A DNA stretch of 64,000 bases from Paenibacillus spongiae (lineage in GTDB: Bacteria; Bacillota; Bacilli; Paenibacillales; Paenibacillaceae): contig NZ_CP091430.1 of the NCBI RefSeq assembly GCF_024734895.1, forward strand, positions 2,436,501 through 2,500,500, in the 5' to 3' direction. Below the pieces are notes generated by a model. The model was given only the letters and a program-made list of their open reading frames with translations, did not search any database and was not told the origin of the DNA. Positions 18,018 through 26,475 of the stretch are shown here, piece after piece (the first letter of the stretch is position 1; each line of letters begins with the position of its first letter). Position numbers and translations under genes: made by a program.

Positions 18018-19448
18018 ATGATATGGCGCAGTGTAGTCGGCAAGCTGTGGATTACCATTATTTTGCTCGTAGCCGTTGTGCTAATCATGCTGGGGATGTT
18101 CCTGCTGCAATATATTGATATCGCGTTTACCAACTCCCATCAAGTGAAAGTGCTGTTCGTCTATACCGGGATCATCGGATTTCTGCTCTCAACTTTCTTT
18201 GCGTTCTTCCTATCTACGAAAATAACGCAGCCGCTTATTCAGATGAAGACGGCGGCCGATCTGATCGCTCAAGGAGAGTACCGGACACGTGTTCCGATTC
18301 GGTCCACGGACGAAATCGGAGACTTGGCGAACACCTTCAACCATATGGCATCCGAGCTCGATACGCTGATCAAGGATTTGAATCATGAGAAGGATCATCT
18401 GTCCAGCGTATTGCGGAGTATGGCGGATGCCGTAATAACCTTGGACGCGAACGGTCAAGTCATCCTGGCCAATCCGCCCGGGCAGCAGCTGCTCAAGCGC
18501 TGGAACGAGCTGGAGTGGACGGAGGATAGTATGGAGCAGCCGTCCCGGGATGCTTCGCAGGTGCCTGAGCCGCTGTACGAGCTCTATCGCACGATTCTGC
18601 AGGATGGCCGCGATATGACCGACAAGGTGCATGTGCAAAGCGCCGTCTGGTCGGTCGTCATGGCTCCGCTCAAATCGGATGATACTATTCGGGGCGCCGT
18701 TGCGGTTATGCGCAATGTAACGGAAGAATCGAAGCTGGAGAAGCTGAGGAGCGACTTTGTCGCGAATGTGTCCCATGAGATTCGGACGCCGCTCTCGATG
18801 CTGCAGGGCTACAGCGAAGCGCTGCTGGACGATATTGCAGCATCGCCGGAGGAACGCAAGGAACTGGTCCAAGTCATTCATGATGAGTCGCTCCGGATGG
18901 GGCGCCTCGTGAAGGATTTGCTGGATTTGGCCCGGATGGAAGCAGGCCATATTGAGCTTAGGTATGACCAGGTCAACCTGACAGCGCTAATGAAGCGGGT
19001 GCACCGCAAATTTTTGGTTTACGCCAAGGAGCGCGGCATTGAACTAATCATTAACCTGCCGGAGTCGGACTTGTATTTACAAGCCGGAGACGAGGATCGT
19101 CTGGAGCAAGTGCTGACCAATCTGCTGGATAACGCGCTTCGCCACACGCGGAGCGGAGCCGCAATCAAGATTGCAGCCCAATATGGCAGCGTAGGGGGCA
19201 AGACCTTCGCCGAGCTCAAAATTCAAGACGAAGGCCAGGGGATTCCCCAGGAAGATCTGCCGTACATCTTCGAACGCTTCTACAAGGCCGATAAGGCGCG
19301 CACGCGAGGGGCCTCTTCGGGCGGAACCGGTCTTGGACTTGCTATCGTCAAGAATATTATCGAGGCCCATCGCGGCCGGATTGATGTGATGAGCGTCGTT
19401 GGCAAAGGTACAACATTCACGATGCTGCTTCCTGTCGAAGCACAATAG
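18018..19448 (+). CDS. resE: Sensor histidine kinase ResE
   Basis: Membrane sensor kinase for ResD, 476 aa. Two N-terminal membrane segments (about residues 10-33 and 44-65) are separated by only about ten residues, so there is almost no outside sensor domain here, whereas B. subtilis ResE has a large one. Then follow a HAMP domain (KITQPLIQMKTAADLIAQGE), a PAS domain (from about residue 128), the phospho-acceptor His in VSHEIRTPLSML, the N box NLLDNALRH and G boxes GGTGLGLAIVKN. The ribosome binding site is weak; coupling to resD is likely. Confidence 0.94.
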   Translation: MIWRSVVGKLWITIILLVAVVLIMLGMFLLQYIDIAFTNSHQVKVLFVYTGIIGFLLSTFFAFFLSTKITQPLIQMKTAADLIAQGEYRTRVPIRSTDEIGDLANTFNHMASELDTLIKDLNHEKDHLSSVLRSMADAVITLDANGQVILANPPGQQLLKRWNELEWTEDSMEQPSRDASQVPEPLYELYRTILQDGRDMTDKVHVQSAVWSVVMAPLKSDDTIRGAVAVMRNVTEESKLEKLRSDFVANVSHEIRTPLSMLQGYSEALLDDIAASPEERKELVQVIHDESLRMGRLVKDLLDLARMEAGHIELRYDQVNLTALMKRVHRKFLVYAKERGIELIINLPESDLYLQAGDEDRLEQVLTNLLDNALRHTRSGAAIKIAAQYGSVGGKTFAELKIQDEGQGIPQEDLPYIFERFYKADKARTRGASSGGTGLGLAIVKNIIEAHRGRIDVMSVVGKGTTFTMLLPVEAQ

Positions 19449-19455
19449 ATTCTGA

Positions 19456-19485
19456 AACAGCGTTCCCCATGGGGACGCTGTTTTT
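19456..19485 (+). terminator. Intrinsic terminator of resABCDE
   Basis: AACAGCGTTCCCC (19456-19468) pairs with GGGGACGCTGTT (19471-19482), ending in five T. Confidence 0.92.
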
Positions 19486-19550
19486 GTTGAAGGAAGCCGA
19501 CAAATCTTGTTGTTCGTGAAACAATTGAGCTGCTCAGCGCAGTGCGCGCG

Positions 19551-19586
19551 TGAAATAAATAAGCACCGTCCGATTCGGACGGTGCT
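19551..19586 (-). terminator. Intrinsic terminator of serA
   Basis: Read on the minus strand, AGCACCGTCCGA and TCGGACGGTGCT (19562-19586) form a perfect hairpin followed by TTATTTATTT. The stem lies seven bases past the serA stop. Confidence 0.88.
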
Positions 19587-19592
19587 AAAAAG

Positions 19593-21185
19593 TTACAGGA
19601 GGATAATCTCTTTGGCGCTGTTCAGATCCGCGACCTTCACAATTTCGGCCAACGTTTCTTTTGGAACGACTTTGTCGACCGTAAGCACCATAATAGCTGA
19701 TCCGCCAACAAGATGACGTCCAACCTGCATCGTAGCGATGTTGACATCGTTGCTGCCGAGCAAGGTGCCGACGCGGCCGATAATGCCAGGCTTATCGTTA
19801 TGCGAGATCAGGATGATATTGCCTTCAGGCGTCACATCGACAGGGAACTTATCGATCTGTACGATTCTTGGGCCGTAGCCTGTCAGCAGCGTACCTGCGA
19901 CTTGACGCTGCTCTTTCTTCGTACGAAGCGTAACCGTTACAAGGTTCGTAAAGTCTTTCGACTCGTGAGATGTCTGGCTGACGATCTTGACGCTCCGTTC
20001 TTTGGCCAGGTGCATCGAGTTGACGACATTGACCTGCTCAAGACCGAGATGATGAGCTAGAACGCCGCGAACGATATAGCGTGTGAGCGGCTGTGTGTCG
20101 ACTTCTGCCAGCTCGCCGGAATAGCTGACGGTAATTTCCTCGACAGCGGAATCGGTAAGCTGTGCCGCGAAGCTGCCGAGCTTCTCGCCCAGGCGGAAGT
20201 ATGGCTGCAGCTTGTTCAACACGTTTGGCGGAATCGGCGGCATATTCATCGCGTTCGAGAACGGCTTGTCGCGCAGAATGTTCAATACTTGCTCCGATAC
20301 GTCTATGGCAACGTTCTCCTGCGCTTCTACGGTGGAAGCGCCGAGGTGAGGGGTGACGATAATTTTCGGGTGCGTCAGGAACGGATGATCCGCAGCTGGA
20401 GGTTCAACCTCGAATACGTCAAATGCGGCTCCTGCGACGATGCCTTGATCGATCGCTTCAACGAGAGCCTGCTCGTCGATCAGACCGCCGCGCGCGCAGT
20501 TGACGATCCGCATACCCTTCTTCATCACTTCGAATTGCGGACGCGAAATCATATGGCGCGTCTCCGGATTCAATGGCGTATGAACGGTCATGAAATCCGC
20601 ATTGCGCACGATCTCGTCGATCGTAGAGAAGCGGATGCCGCTTTTCTCTGCCCGCTCTTCGGTCAGGAACGGGTCATAGCCCCACACTTCCATACCGAAA
20701 GCTTTGGCACGCTTGGCTACCTCGCTGCCAATGCGGCCGGTTCCGAGAACGCCGAGAATTTTGTTGCGCAGCTCAACGCCAAGAAACGACTTGCGGTCCC
20801 ATTCGCCGCTGACGGTTTTTTGGTAGGCTTGCGGAATGTGGCGGGCGAGCGCCATCATCATCGCGAAGGTGTGCTCACAGGTCGTGATCGTGTTGCCGTC
20901 TGGTGCATTGATAACGATAATACCTCGTTGTGTTGCGGCTTCCAGATCGATATTATCTACGCCGACGCCTGCGCGTCCGACGACTTTAAGCTGCTTTCCG
21001 GCATCCATGATGCGAGCCGTTACACGCGTTTGGCTGCGCACGAGAAGAGCGTCATACTCGCCGATGATGGCAACAAGCTCGTCCTCGCTGAGACCTGGCT
21101 TTTTGTCAACGGTAACGTCTGCTGCGTCAACCAGCTGTTGGATACCGAGATCACTGATCGGGTCTGAGACCAATACTTTAAACAT
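19593..21185 (-). CDS. serA: D-3-phosphoglycerate dehydrogenase
   Basis: SerA oxidises 3-phosphoglycerate to 3-phosphohydroxypyruvate, the first step of serine synthesis. The 530-aa long form has a catalytic domain, an NAD fold ([15 protein letters not shown], about residues 145-159), catalytic residues in [14 protein letters not shown] and TPHLGAST, an intervening domain, and a C-terminal ACT domain ([20 protein letters not shown]) that usually binds serine. Start ATG at 21185 has GGAGG (21196-21200 on the top strand); longer reading into the upstream repeats is rejected. The gene is opposite to its neighbours and has an unusual leader. Confidence 0.96.
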   Translation of the reverse strand: MFKVLVSDPISDLGIQQLVDAADVTVDKKPGLSEDELVAIIGEYDALLVRSQTRVTARIMDAGKQLKVVGRAGVGVDNIDLEAATQRGIIVINAPDGNTITTCEHTFAMMMALARHIPQAYQKTVSGEWDRKSFLGVELRNKILGVLGTGRIGSEVAKRAKAFGMEVWGYDPFLTEERAEKSGIRFSTIDEIVRNADFMTVHTPLNPETRHMISRPQFEVMKKGMRIVNCARGGLIDEQALVEAIDQGIVAGAAFDVFEVEPPAADHPFLTHPKIIVTPHLGASTVEAQENVAIDVSEQVLNILRDKPFSNAMNMPPIPPNVLNKLQPYFRLGEKLGSFAAQLTDSAVEEITVSYSGELAEVDTQPLTRYIVRGVLAHHLGLEQVNVVNSMHLAKERSVKIVSQTSHESKDFTNLVTVTLRTKKEQRQVAGTLLTGYGPRIVQIDKFPVDVTPEGNIILISHNDKPGIIGRVGTLLGSNDVNIATMQVGRHLVGGSAIMVLTVDKVVPKETLAEIVKVADLNSAKEIILL

Positions 21186-21205
21186 GATGGTAGTGCCTCC
21201 TAAAA

Positions 21206-21460
21206 GTTTTGTGTAGCTATGCTTCCTGAAGTATCGTCGAAACAAAACTTGCATCGTAAGCATAAGCCGAGTTTTGTGTAGCTATGCTTCCTGAAGTATC
21301 GTCGAAACAAAACTTGCATCGTAAGCATAAGCCGAGTTTTGTGTAGCTATGCTTCCTGAAGCATCGTCGAAACAAAACTCGCTGCGAAGCATAGGCTGTT
21401 ATGGGCAGCCATGCTACCTGGAGTATCGTCGCATCAAAATACGCTTTGGAAGCATAGATC
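21206..21460 (-). repeat. 65-bp tandem repeats in the serA leader
   Basis: Four head-to-tail copies: 21206-21270 and 21271-21335 are identical (65 bp); 21336-21397 is 62 bp with a few changes; 21398-21460 is clearly diverged. Each of the first three contains GTTTTGT...ACAAAAC and ATGCTT...AAGCAT inverted repeats. The period is not a multiple of three and stops differ among frames, so it is not coding. The array ends 20 bp before the serA start, between its terminator-bearing leader and the ribosome binding site. Confidence 0.9.
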
Positions 21461-21494
21461 ATGAACGAAAATGGATATCGTTTATGTAGAAGCG

Positions 21495-21540
21495 AAAAAC
21501 CCTCGCCTACCGCTCAGTTTTTAAAAGCAGCGGGACGAGA
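21495..21540 (-). terminator. Intrinsic terminator inside the serA leader (candidate attenuator)
   Basis: On the minus strand CTCGTCCCGCT (21539-21529) pairs with AGCGGTAGGCGAG (21514-21502), followed by GGGTTTTTCGC. The tail polarity shows it works toward serA, about 310 bp before its start and about 60 nt after the predicted transcription start. Confidence 0.7.
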
Positions 21541-21606
21541 GTCGATTCTTAATCAAAACGGTTCTGATCCGAAGCCGATGAGGCGACCGATGTTAATCTA
21601 TCCTAT

Positions 21607-21634
21607 TTTATAGCAAGATTGCGGAGGAATGCAA
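21607..21634 (-). promoter_or_regulatory. Candidate serA promoter
   Basis: Minus strand: TTGCAT (21634-21629), 16-bp spacer, TATAAA (21612-21607); TAAAAT two bases further gives an 18-bp spacer. Transcription would start near 21599, upstream of the leader terminator. Confidence 0.5.
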
Positions 21635-21644
21635 TGCTTAAAAC

Positions 21645-21673
21645 TTGCCCAAATGTGAAAATTTCGTTATGAT
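21645..21673 (+). promoter_or_regulatory. Promoter of the rhodanese gene
   Basis: TTGCCC (21645-21650), 17-bp spacer, TATGAT (21668-21673). It lies back to back with the serA promoter. Confidence 0.55.
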
Positions 21674-21709
21674 CAAGGGCAAGAATACGCAAAAACCGGG
21701 GTGTTTTCA

Positions 21710-22036
21710 ATGGAGCGATGGAGCGATATCGATCCGGGATCATTCGTCCGCATGCTGGATAACGGCGAGCTGGAGGCTTCTCAGATTATCGATGTGCGCG
21801 AACAGGAAGAATGGGACTATTACCACTTGGAACAATCAACACTTATACCGATGCAAACCATTCCAAACCGGGCTGGAGAGCTGCCGGCAGACAAGACGGT
21901 CTATGTCCTATGCGCCCATGGGGTCCGCAGCGTTGCCGTTTGCCGCTATCTCAATGACAAAGGCTATGGAAACCTCCGCAATGTATCCGGCGGTATGGCT
22001 GCCATAGCCTCGATTTATGGATTTCAATACGATTGA
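21710..22036 (+). CDS. Rhodanese-like domain protein
   Basis: A single rhodanese domain of 108 aa. The catalytic loop CAHGVRS (about residues 70-76) has the persulfide-forming Cys, and QIIDVREQEEW is the usual domain entry motif. Such stand-alone rhodaneses carry sulfane sulfur or detoxify thiol compounds; the actual partner is unknown. I start at ATG 21710 (GGGGTG seven bases upstream); a GTG at 21701 is also in frame. It appears to be a single-gene unit driven by its own promoter. Confidence 0.9.
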   Translation: MERWSDIDPGSFVRMLDNGELEASQIIDVREQEEWDYYHLEQSTLIPMQTIPNRAGELPADKTVYVLCAHGVRSVAVCRYLNDKGYGNLRNVSGGMAAIASIYGFQYD

Positions 22037-22058
22037 AATCCATTATGTATGACGGTTA

Positions 22059-22982
22059 TTATTGCTCCGTATAGAAGAATGGCAGCTGCGGCAGAATTTC
22101 ATTGGCGTAAAGTCGCGCCTTGCTGCTTGTAAAATCGCCTGAGCGGATGGCTTCCGTGCTGATCAGCAGATCAACGATGGAGTCGACGGTTTTCATTTTC
22201 ATTTTGGAAGCTTGTCCGGAATGGATAAATTCATCCACGCGAGCCGACAAATCCTGCGGGTAATAAGCGGCGAACTGCTTGCGGACGTTCAATTGATCGG
22301 CCATCAGCTTGTTTTTTACGGTAAGCGAGAGCGACTTCCACGTATTAATTTGCAGGACTGGCGGCGAATCGTATTGATACGGTATATTCGGATCGATGGA
22401 ACTGCTCCACTTTAACATTGCGGTGTAATAGTTAAGCTGGCCGGCCATCGCCTGTTTGACCCCTTCAACATAATAAGCGTCCTGCATGAGCGCTTCAATC
22501 AGCTCTTCCGTCTTCATGCTCTTGGTAGATCCGGCACCGCGGGAGGCGGCTTTGCTGAACAACTTCAGGCTCTTCATATACTGGATCTGGGATTGCTCGA
22601 GAAGCGGGGACGACGCAGGAAAGCTGCTGCGGCCTGCCTCGGAATATTTCTGGTCGGCCAGGCTGGTTAATTCCTTTAGCGCAGAAGCGGAATCGGACAA
22701 CTGGCCCGTCGACATTTTGTTCATGGTTTGAAACCATTCAGCTTGAAATTCACGATAAGGTAAAAATACGGTATGATAGAAAGAGACGAGATCTTGCTGC
22801 TGGTAAGCAGTTGCGTTCTTTACATTGCCACTGCTCAGATGTTTGGTCTGCTCAATAAATTTGGCTTCGGTCTTGTCCGAGCCGATCTTGACTCCGTAGA
22901 AGAATGCGCCCACTGCCAATACGAGCATAAAGAGGAAGCCAAGAGTAAAGAGCATTTCGGTACGTGACAGTCGTTTCTCCAT
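22059..22982 (-). CDS. Membrane-anchored protein of unknown function
   Basis: I do not recognise this 307-aa protein. It has one N-terminal membrane segment (about residues 9-29, TLGFLFMLVLAVGAFFYGV) with a short positive start, so the helical, Gln/Ser/Lys-rich remainder is probably outside the membrane. Residues about 35-140 look like continuous helix. Start ATG 22982 has AAGGAGA upstream; a longer form starting at 23024 would add residues without a site. It is transcribed away from the CPBP protease gene; the 109-bp gap must hold both promoters. Confidence 0.75.
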   Translation of the reverse strand: MEKRLSRTEMLFTLGFLFMLVLAVGAFFYGVKIGSDKTEAKFIEQTKHLSSGNVKNATAYQQQDLVSFYHTVFLPYREFQAEWFQTMNKMSTGQLSDSASALKELTSLADQKYSEAGRSSFPASSPLLEQSQIQYMKSLKLFSKAASRGAGSTKSMKTEELIEALMQDAYYVEGVKQAMAGQLNYYTAMLKWSSSIDPNIPYQYDSPPVLQINTWKSLSLTVKNKLMADQLNVRKQFAAYYPQDLSARVDEFIHSGQASKMKMKTVDSIVDLLISTEAIRSGDFTSSKARLYANEILPQLPFFYTEQ

Positions 22983-23091
22983 AATGATCTCCTTCATTCC
23001 AAATATCGTCAAAAACTGAACCAATTGTCCTATAAGTATAGGTTATATTAGCATAAAAGAAAATATTAACCTTCTCGAATGGCGGTAAAGT

Positions 23092-23685
23092 ATGAAAAAA
23101 TTCGACATGAGCAAATTCAAGCTTCGCAAAGTTACGATTGATGAGCTGGATGACCGCATGCTGCTTATTAATTTGTATGCGACACAAGCCATTACACTTA
23201 TTATCGGTTTCGTATGGATATTATTTCAGCACAGGAATCCATTTTTATTATTTGCCTTACCGCAAAATTCGACATTTCTCCTATGGGGAATAGGTCTTGG
23301 GATCCTTGTCATCGCGGTTGATTTGCTTATTTCGCGGTTCGTGCCGGAGGAAGTAGGAGACGACGGAGGCATTAATGACCGTATTTTCAAAAACAGGCCC
23401 TGGTGGCACATCATTCTGTTATCGTTCATCGTCTCCGTATGTGAAGAAACATTATTTCGGGGCGGCATTCAGCATTCCTTCGGCCCTTATTGGACGAGTA
23501 TCATTTTTGCAGTCATTCATGTCCGTTACCTTAAGCATTGGATACCAACAGGCCTCGTATTCTCGATCAGTTACGGCTTAGGATGGATATATGAGCATAC
23601 CGGTACGCTCTGGGCGCCGATCATCGCGCATTTTCTGGTCGATATGATAATGGGCTTTGTTATTCGTTACCGGAGGGAAACATGA
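23092..23685 (+). CDS. CPBP family intramembrane metalloprotease
   Basis: A 197-aa integral membrane protein of the CPBP (CAAX protease and bacteriocin-processing/Abi) family. The family motifs are EETLFRG (EExxxR, about residues 121-127), FAVIHVRY (about residues 143-150) and the final HFLVDMIMG (about residues 183-191). Four to five membrane segments are visible. Substrate is unknown. Start ATG 23092 with GGCGGTAAAG upstream. Its stop overlaps the start of the next small gene (ATGA), so these are co-transcribed. Confidence 0.88.
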   Translation: MKKFDMSKFKLRKVTIDELDDRMLLINLYATQAITLIIGFVWILFQHRNPFLLFALPQNSTFLLWGIGLGILVIAVDLLISRFVPEEVGDDGGINDRIFKNRPWWHIILLSFIVSVCEETLFRGGIQHSFGPYWTSIIFAVIHVRYLKHWIPTGLVFSISYGLGWIYEHTGTLWAPIIAHFLVDMIMGFVIRYRRET

Positions 23686-23918
23686 GCAGGATCGAGAAAT
23701 TCGGACGACGCCGTCAAGCAGACGCATCGGCGGCGAAAAATAGCAGACAATCAGATGTCCGCGATGGCTTGGCCGAAGGCGGGCTGCCGTCCAGGCGTAT
23801 AATACATCCTTCAAATAAGAAACAGATGACGCAATGGTTATATCGGGTGCAGATCTTTATCTATTTATTGCTCGTTATCGGACTTCTGATGTGGGGGAAG
23901 AGAATGTATGGGCTATGA
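23682..23918 (+). CDS. Small single-pass membrane protein
   Basis: A 78-aa protein of unknown function. The first 45 residues are polar and basic (RIEKFGRRRQ near the start); residues about 51-72 form one membrane segment (LYRVQIFIYLLLVIGLLMW). Its ATG overlaps the protease stop by four bases, and its last codons overlap the start of the metallophosphoesterase gene by 11 bases, so it is translated as the middle member of a three-gene operon. I see no database-type motif. Confidence 0.7.
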   Translation: MSRIEKFGRRRQADASAAKNSRQSDVRDGLAEGGLPSRRIIHPSNKKQMTQWLYRVQIFIYLLLVIGLLMWGKRMYGL

Positions 23919-24759
23919 AATCGGGATCGGCTTGACGGGAGTCGCCGTCCTCGCCGCTGCTGCTGTCTTGTTCATGATCGGCATATCCTACCGGTACCGG
24001 CTGGACCGGCAAAGCATCCATGTCGGCCGGCTTCCGGCTTCATTCGACGGGACTCGGATCCTCTTCCTGTCGGATGTCCATCGCCGCGCCATACCCGATG
24101 CGATCATGAAGCGGTGCCAGGATACTGGCGGCGTTGACCTTGTATTAATAGGCGGGGATCTTCGCGAGAAGGGCGTGCCGCTCGAGCGCAGCCGGGACAA
24201 TGTCCGTAAGCTTCGAGCCATCGCCCCGGTTTATATGGTGTACGGCAATCATGATTACGATGAGGATATTCGGGCCTTCGATGTGATGTTAAGAGATGAA
24301 GGAGTACGGGTTCTCGTGAACGAGTCCGTTGTACTCGAGCAGGGGGATGGCAGCCTGATACGCTTGATCGGCGTTGATGATCCCCGAACAGGCAGAGACC
24401 GGCTGAAGATGGCCGTTCAAGATATGGAGGGAGAAGCTGAAGCTGACTTCACGATACTGCTTGCGCATGATCCGATCATTGTAGATAAGCTGCAGCCGTC
24501 GGACCGTATCGACCTGGTCTTCTCAGGTCATACGCACGGCGGGCAGATTTCGCTGCCTATCGTCGGAGCGGTCTTGCGGTCGCCATACTGCAGAGGCTGG
24601 TATACGGTGGACCATCATGCGACAACCGGGTCGGCCCTGGCCTCCCGGTTGTTCGTTAGCTGCGGCTTCGGCACCTCCAGAATGCCTCTTCGCTTAGGGG
24701 CTCCGGCCGAATACCATCTTTTTACTTTGCGCCGCCCGGCTGCAGCTCAAGGTCAATAG
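23908..24759 (+). CDS. Membrane-anchored metallophosphoesterase (YkuE/YaeI type)
   Basis: A 283-aa calcineurin-like phosphoesterase with an N-terminal membrane segment (about residues 5-27). All metal-binding motifs are present in order: FLSDVH (DxH), LIGGDL (GD), YGNHDYD (GNHD), LLAHDP and SGHTHGG (GHxH). Relatives act on phospholipid or UDP-lipid headgroups, but the substrate here cannot be read from sequence. Third gene of the CPBP operon. Its 3' end overlaps the convergent deacetylase gene by 38 bp. Confidence 0.9.
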   Translation: MGYEIGIGLTGVAVLAAAAVLFMIGISYRYRLDRQSIHVGRLPASFDGTRILFLSDVHRRAIPDAIMKRCQDTGGVDLVLIGGDLREKGVPLERSRDNVRKLRAIAPVYMVYGNHDYDEDIRAFDVMLRDEGVRVLVNESVVLEQGDGSLIRLIGVDDPRTGRDRLKMAVQDMEGEAEADFTILLAHDPIIVDKLQPSDRIDLVFSGHTHGGQISLPIVGAVLRSPYCRGWYTVDHHATTGSALASRLFVSCGFGTSRMPLRLGAPAEYHLFTLRRPAAAQGQ

Positions 24760-25666
24760 CAGCGGGGTCGATGAATCCGTATCCCTTCTGCTCGAGCTTC
24801 GTAAGCAGCGAATCGAGCGCTTCGGCTGTCCAAGGCAATTCATGCATCAGAATATTAGCGCCTGGATGAAGCTGCTCCAGCACATTCTCGATCACCTTGT
24901 CCGGCTTGTCTTTCGTGCTTTTATCCCAATCCAGCGACCCGTTGGACCAGGTCATGAACAGCATGCCGTGATTCTTCACGATTTTCTTGACCTCATCGCC
25001 GCCTGAGCCGAATGGAGGCCGGAAGAAGACCGGCGCTTTTCCGACCGTGTCCTTGACGATCTTCTGAACGTCGCCGACTTGCTTCATAACGGATGCGGAT
25101 GTTTCTTTCTTCAAATCAATATGGTCCCACGAGTGATTGCCGATCGTTTGCCCGCGATCGGCAATTTTAGTGAGCAGCTCCGGATTCTTCTTGACGCGGT
25201 ACCCATTCACGAAGAAGATCGCCTTTGCCTTATGCTTATCCAAGGTGTCGAGCATGGAGGTTAGCATCGCGTCATCCTTGGGTCCGTCATCGAAGGTCAG
25301 CAGCACCACTTTCTCGGGCGCTGACGATTTGTCTATCGGGACGAAACGGTATACCTTGTTCATCTTGTACAGCTTCTTCTTTTCTATATCCGCTCCAGGC
25401 TTCTGATCCGCCGTATTCGAACTTGGCGTTTTCGGATCGGCAGCCGTTTCTCCTCCGCCGGTTACCGGTTTTGCGGCATCGGGCTTGTCTGACGGCGCTA
25501 CCGTTCCTTCCTTGCCGGAATTCGGATTCCCGTCCTCTGCAGGCGTCTTGGTCGCGGCTTCCGTATTGGCCGTACCCGGCGCGTTCTCTTTTGCCCCGCA
25601 TCCGGCCAATAAGCTGACTGCGGCTGCAGTAATGATGAAGCTTCGCGTGAAAGGCTTTAAGCGCAT
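24722..25666 (-). CDS. Polysaccharide deacetylase lipoprotein
   Basis: A 314-aa NodB-fold carbohydrate esterase, exported as a lipoprotein: signal peptide then lipobox LLAGC (Cys about 23). A linker of about 65 residues rich in Ala/Pro/Thr/Lys/Gly follows. The catalytic domain shows LLTFDDGPKDD (metal Asp), GNHSWDH (HxxxH), FRPPFGSGG, SLDWD and ILMHE, so it should be active, probably on peptidoglycan or another N-acetylated cell-wall glycan. ATG with AGGAGG upstream. It converges on and overlaps the phosphoesterase gene. Confidence 0.92.
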   Translation of the reverse strand: MRLKPFTRSFIITAAAVSLLAGCGAKENAPGTANTEAATKTPAEDGNPNSGKEGTVAPSDKPDAAKPVTGGGETAADPKTPSSNTADQKPGADIEKKKLYKMNKVYRFVPIDKSSAPEKVVLLTFDDGPKDDAMLTSMLDTLDKHKAKAIFFVNGYRVKKNPELLTKIADRGQTIGNHSWDHIDLKKETSASVMKQVGDVQKIVKDTVGKAPVFFRPPFGSGGDEVKKIVKNHGMLFMTWSNGSLDWDKSTKDKPDKVIENVLEQLHPGANILMHELPWTAEALDSLLTKLEQKGYGFIDPAAIDLELQPGGAK

Positions 25667-25907
25667 CTCTATATCCTCCTATGCCGGTGTGTAACGCTGG
25701 TCTAATTGTTCTCTTCATTGTAACATAGTCCCCCGCTGGCAGCATAAGCGGGACTTCCTGCTTTTGGATAGGGATGACTCGGTCCGGGCAAGGTCAAACT
25801 AACATCGGATCCAAACTCATCACAAGCGCTGTTCTTCCGATTACCCGTTATGGCAGGGTATAACACGAGGAAGATAAGCTCCACTACACTTATAAGGAGG
25901 ATTTCCG

Positions 25908-26225
25908 ATGAAATGGAGCGGATTTATCATTGGCGGCATTGCGGGAATTGCGGCGGTCGCGTATCTGTCGAAAAGAAAGCCGAACTGGGTCGCATGGGCG
26001 GGTACGGCTGCCGGAGAAGTTATGACAGGCATGAAGGGGAAGGCGATCAATGCCGTCATGAACCGTAAATTTGGTCCTGTACCGGCTGCGTCCGCGCCGA
26101 AACGTTCGAGTGCCTCTGCAGGCAAGGCCTCCGATGCATGGGGACAGATCGAAATGATTATGAACAGCGATCCGGCCGTCAAACGCGAAGCCGAGCAAAT
26201 CGCATCGCAGAGCCAATCGCATTGA
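25908..26225 (+). CDS. Small membrane-associated protein of unknown function
   Basis: 105 aa. The start has a strong site (AAGGAGGATTTCCG). Residues about 4-20 (SGFIIGGIAGIAAVAYL) form a Gly/Ala-rich membrane-like segment, as in YtxH-type proteins; the rest is basic and polar, with an Ala/Ser-rich linker. No catalytic motif is visible. It is a single-gene unit closed by a strong terminator. The 240 bp upstream shared with the deacetylase gene include a GTCCC...GGGAC hairpin (25729-25754) but no further ORF. Confidence 0.75.
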   Translation: MKWSGFIIGGIAGIAAVAYLSKRKPNWVAWAGTAAGEVMTGMKGKAINAVMNRKFGPVPAASAPKRSSASAGKASDAWGQIEMIMNSDPAVKREAEQIASQSQSH

Positions 26226-26236
26226 AGGTAACCATT

Positions 26237-26295
26237 AGAATCGCTTGACCGTCCATTTCGAACGCAAAATGGATCGTTATAGCGATTCTTTTTTT
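26237..26295 (+). terminator. Intrinsic terminator
   Basis: AGAATCGCT (26237-26245) pairs with AGCGATTCT (26281-26289), with an inner TCCATTT/AAATGGA helix, followed by seven T. Confidence 0.9.
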
Positions 26296-26475
26296 CGCGA
26301 TCTAGTGCATTCCAGGGACATAAATGATAACATGGGTACATAGCACGATTTAAGCACACATCGTTATCTGCTTCATACGCTGTTTATAACAGAAACTGCC
26401 GCGTTACTTGCGCTTTCGAAGTCTGTTTTGCTCCGTAAACACGAAGCGGATACTTTCGATAAGGAGGATCCTATC

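Noticed and set aside
21217-21462. 81-codon minus-strand ORF and N-terminal extension of serA in the 65-bp repeats
   Set aside because: Repeat-derived peptides; SerA has a normal N-terminus and strong ribosome binding site at 21185.
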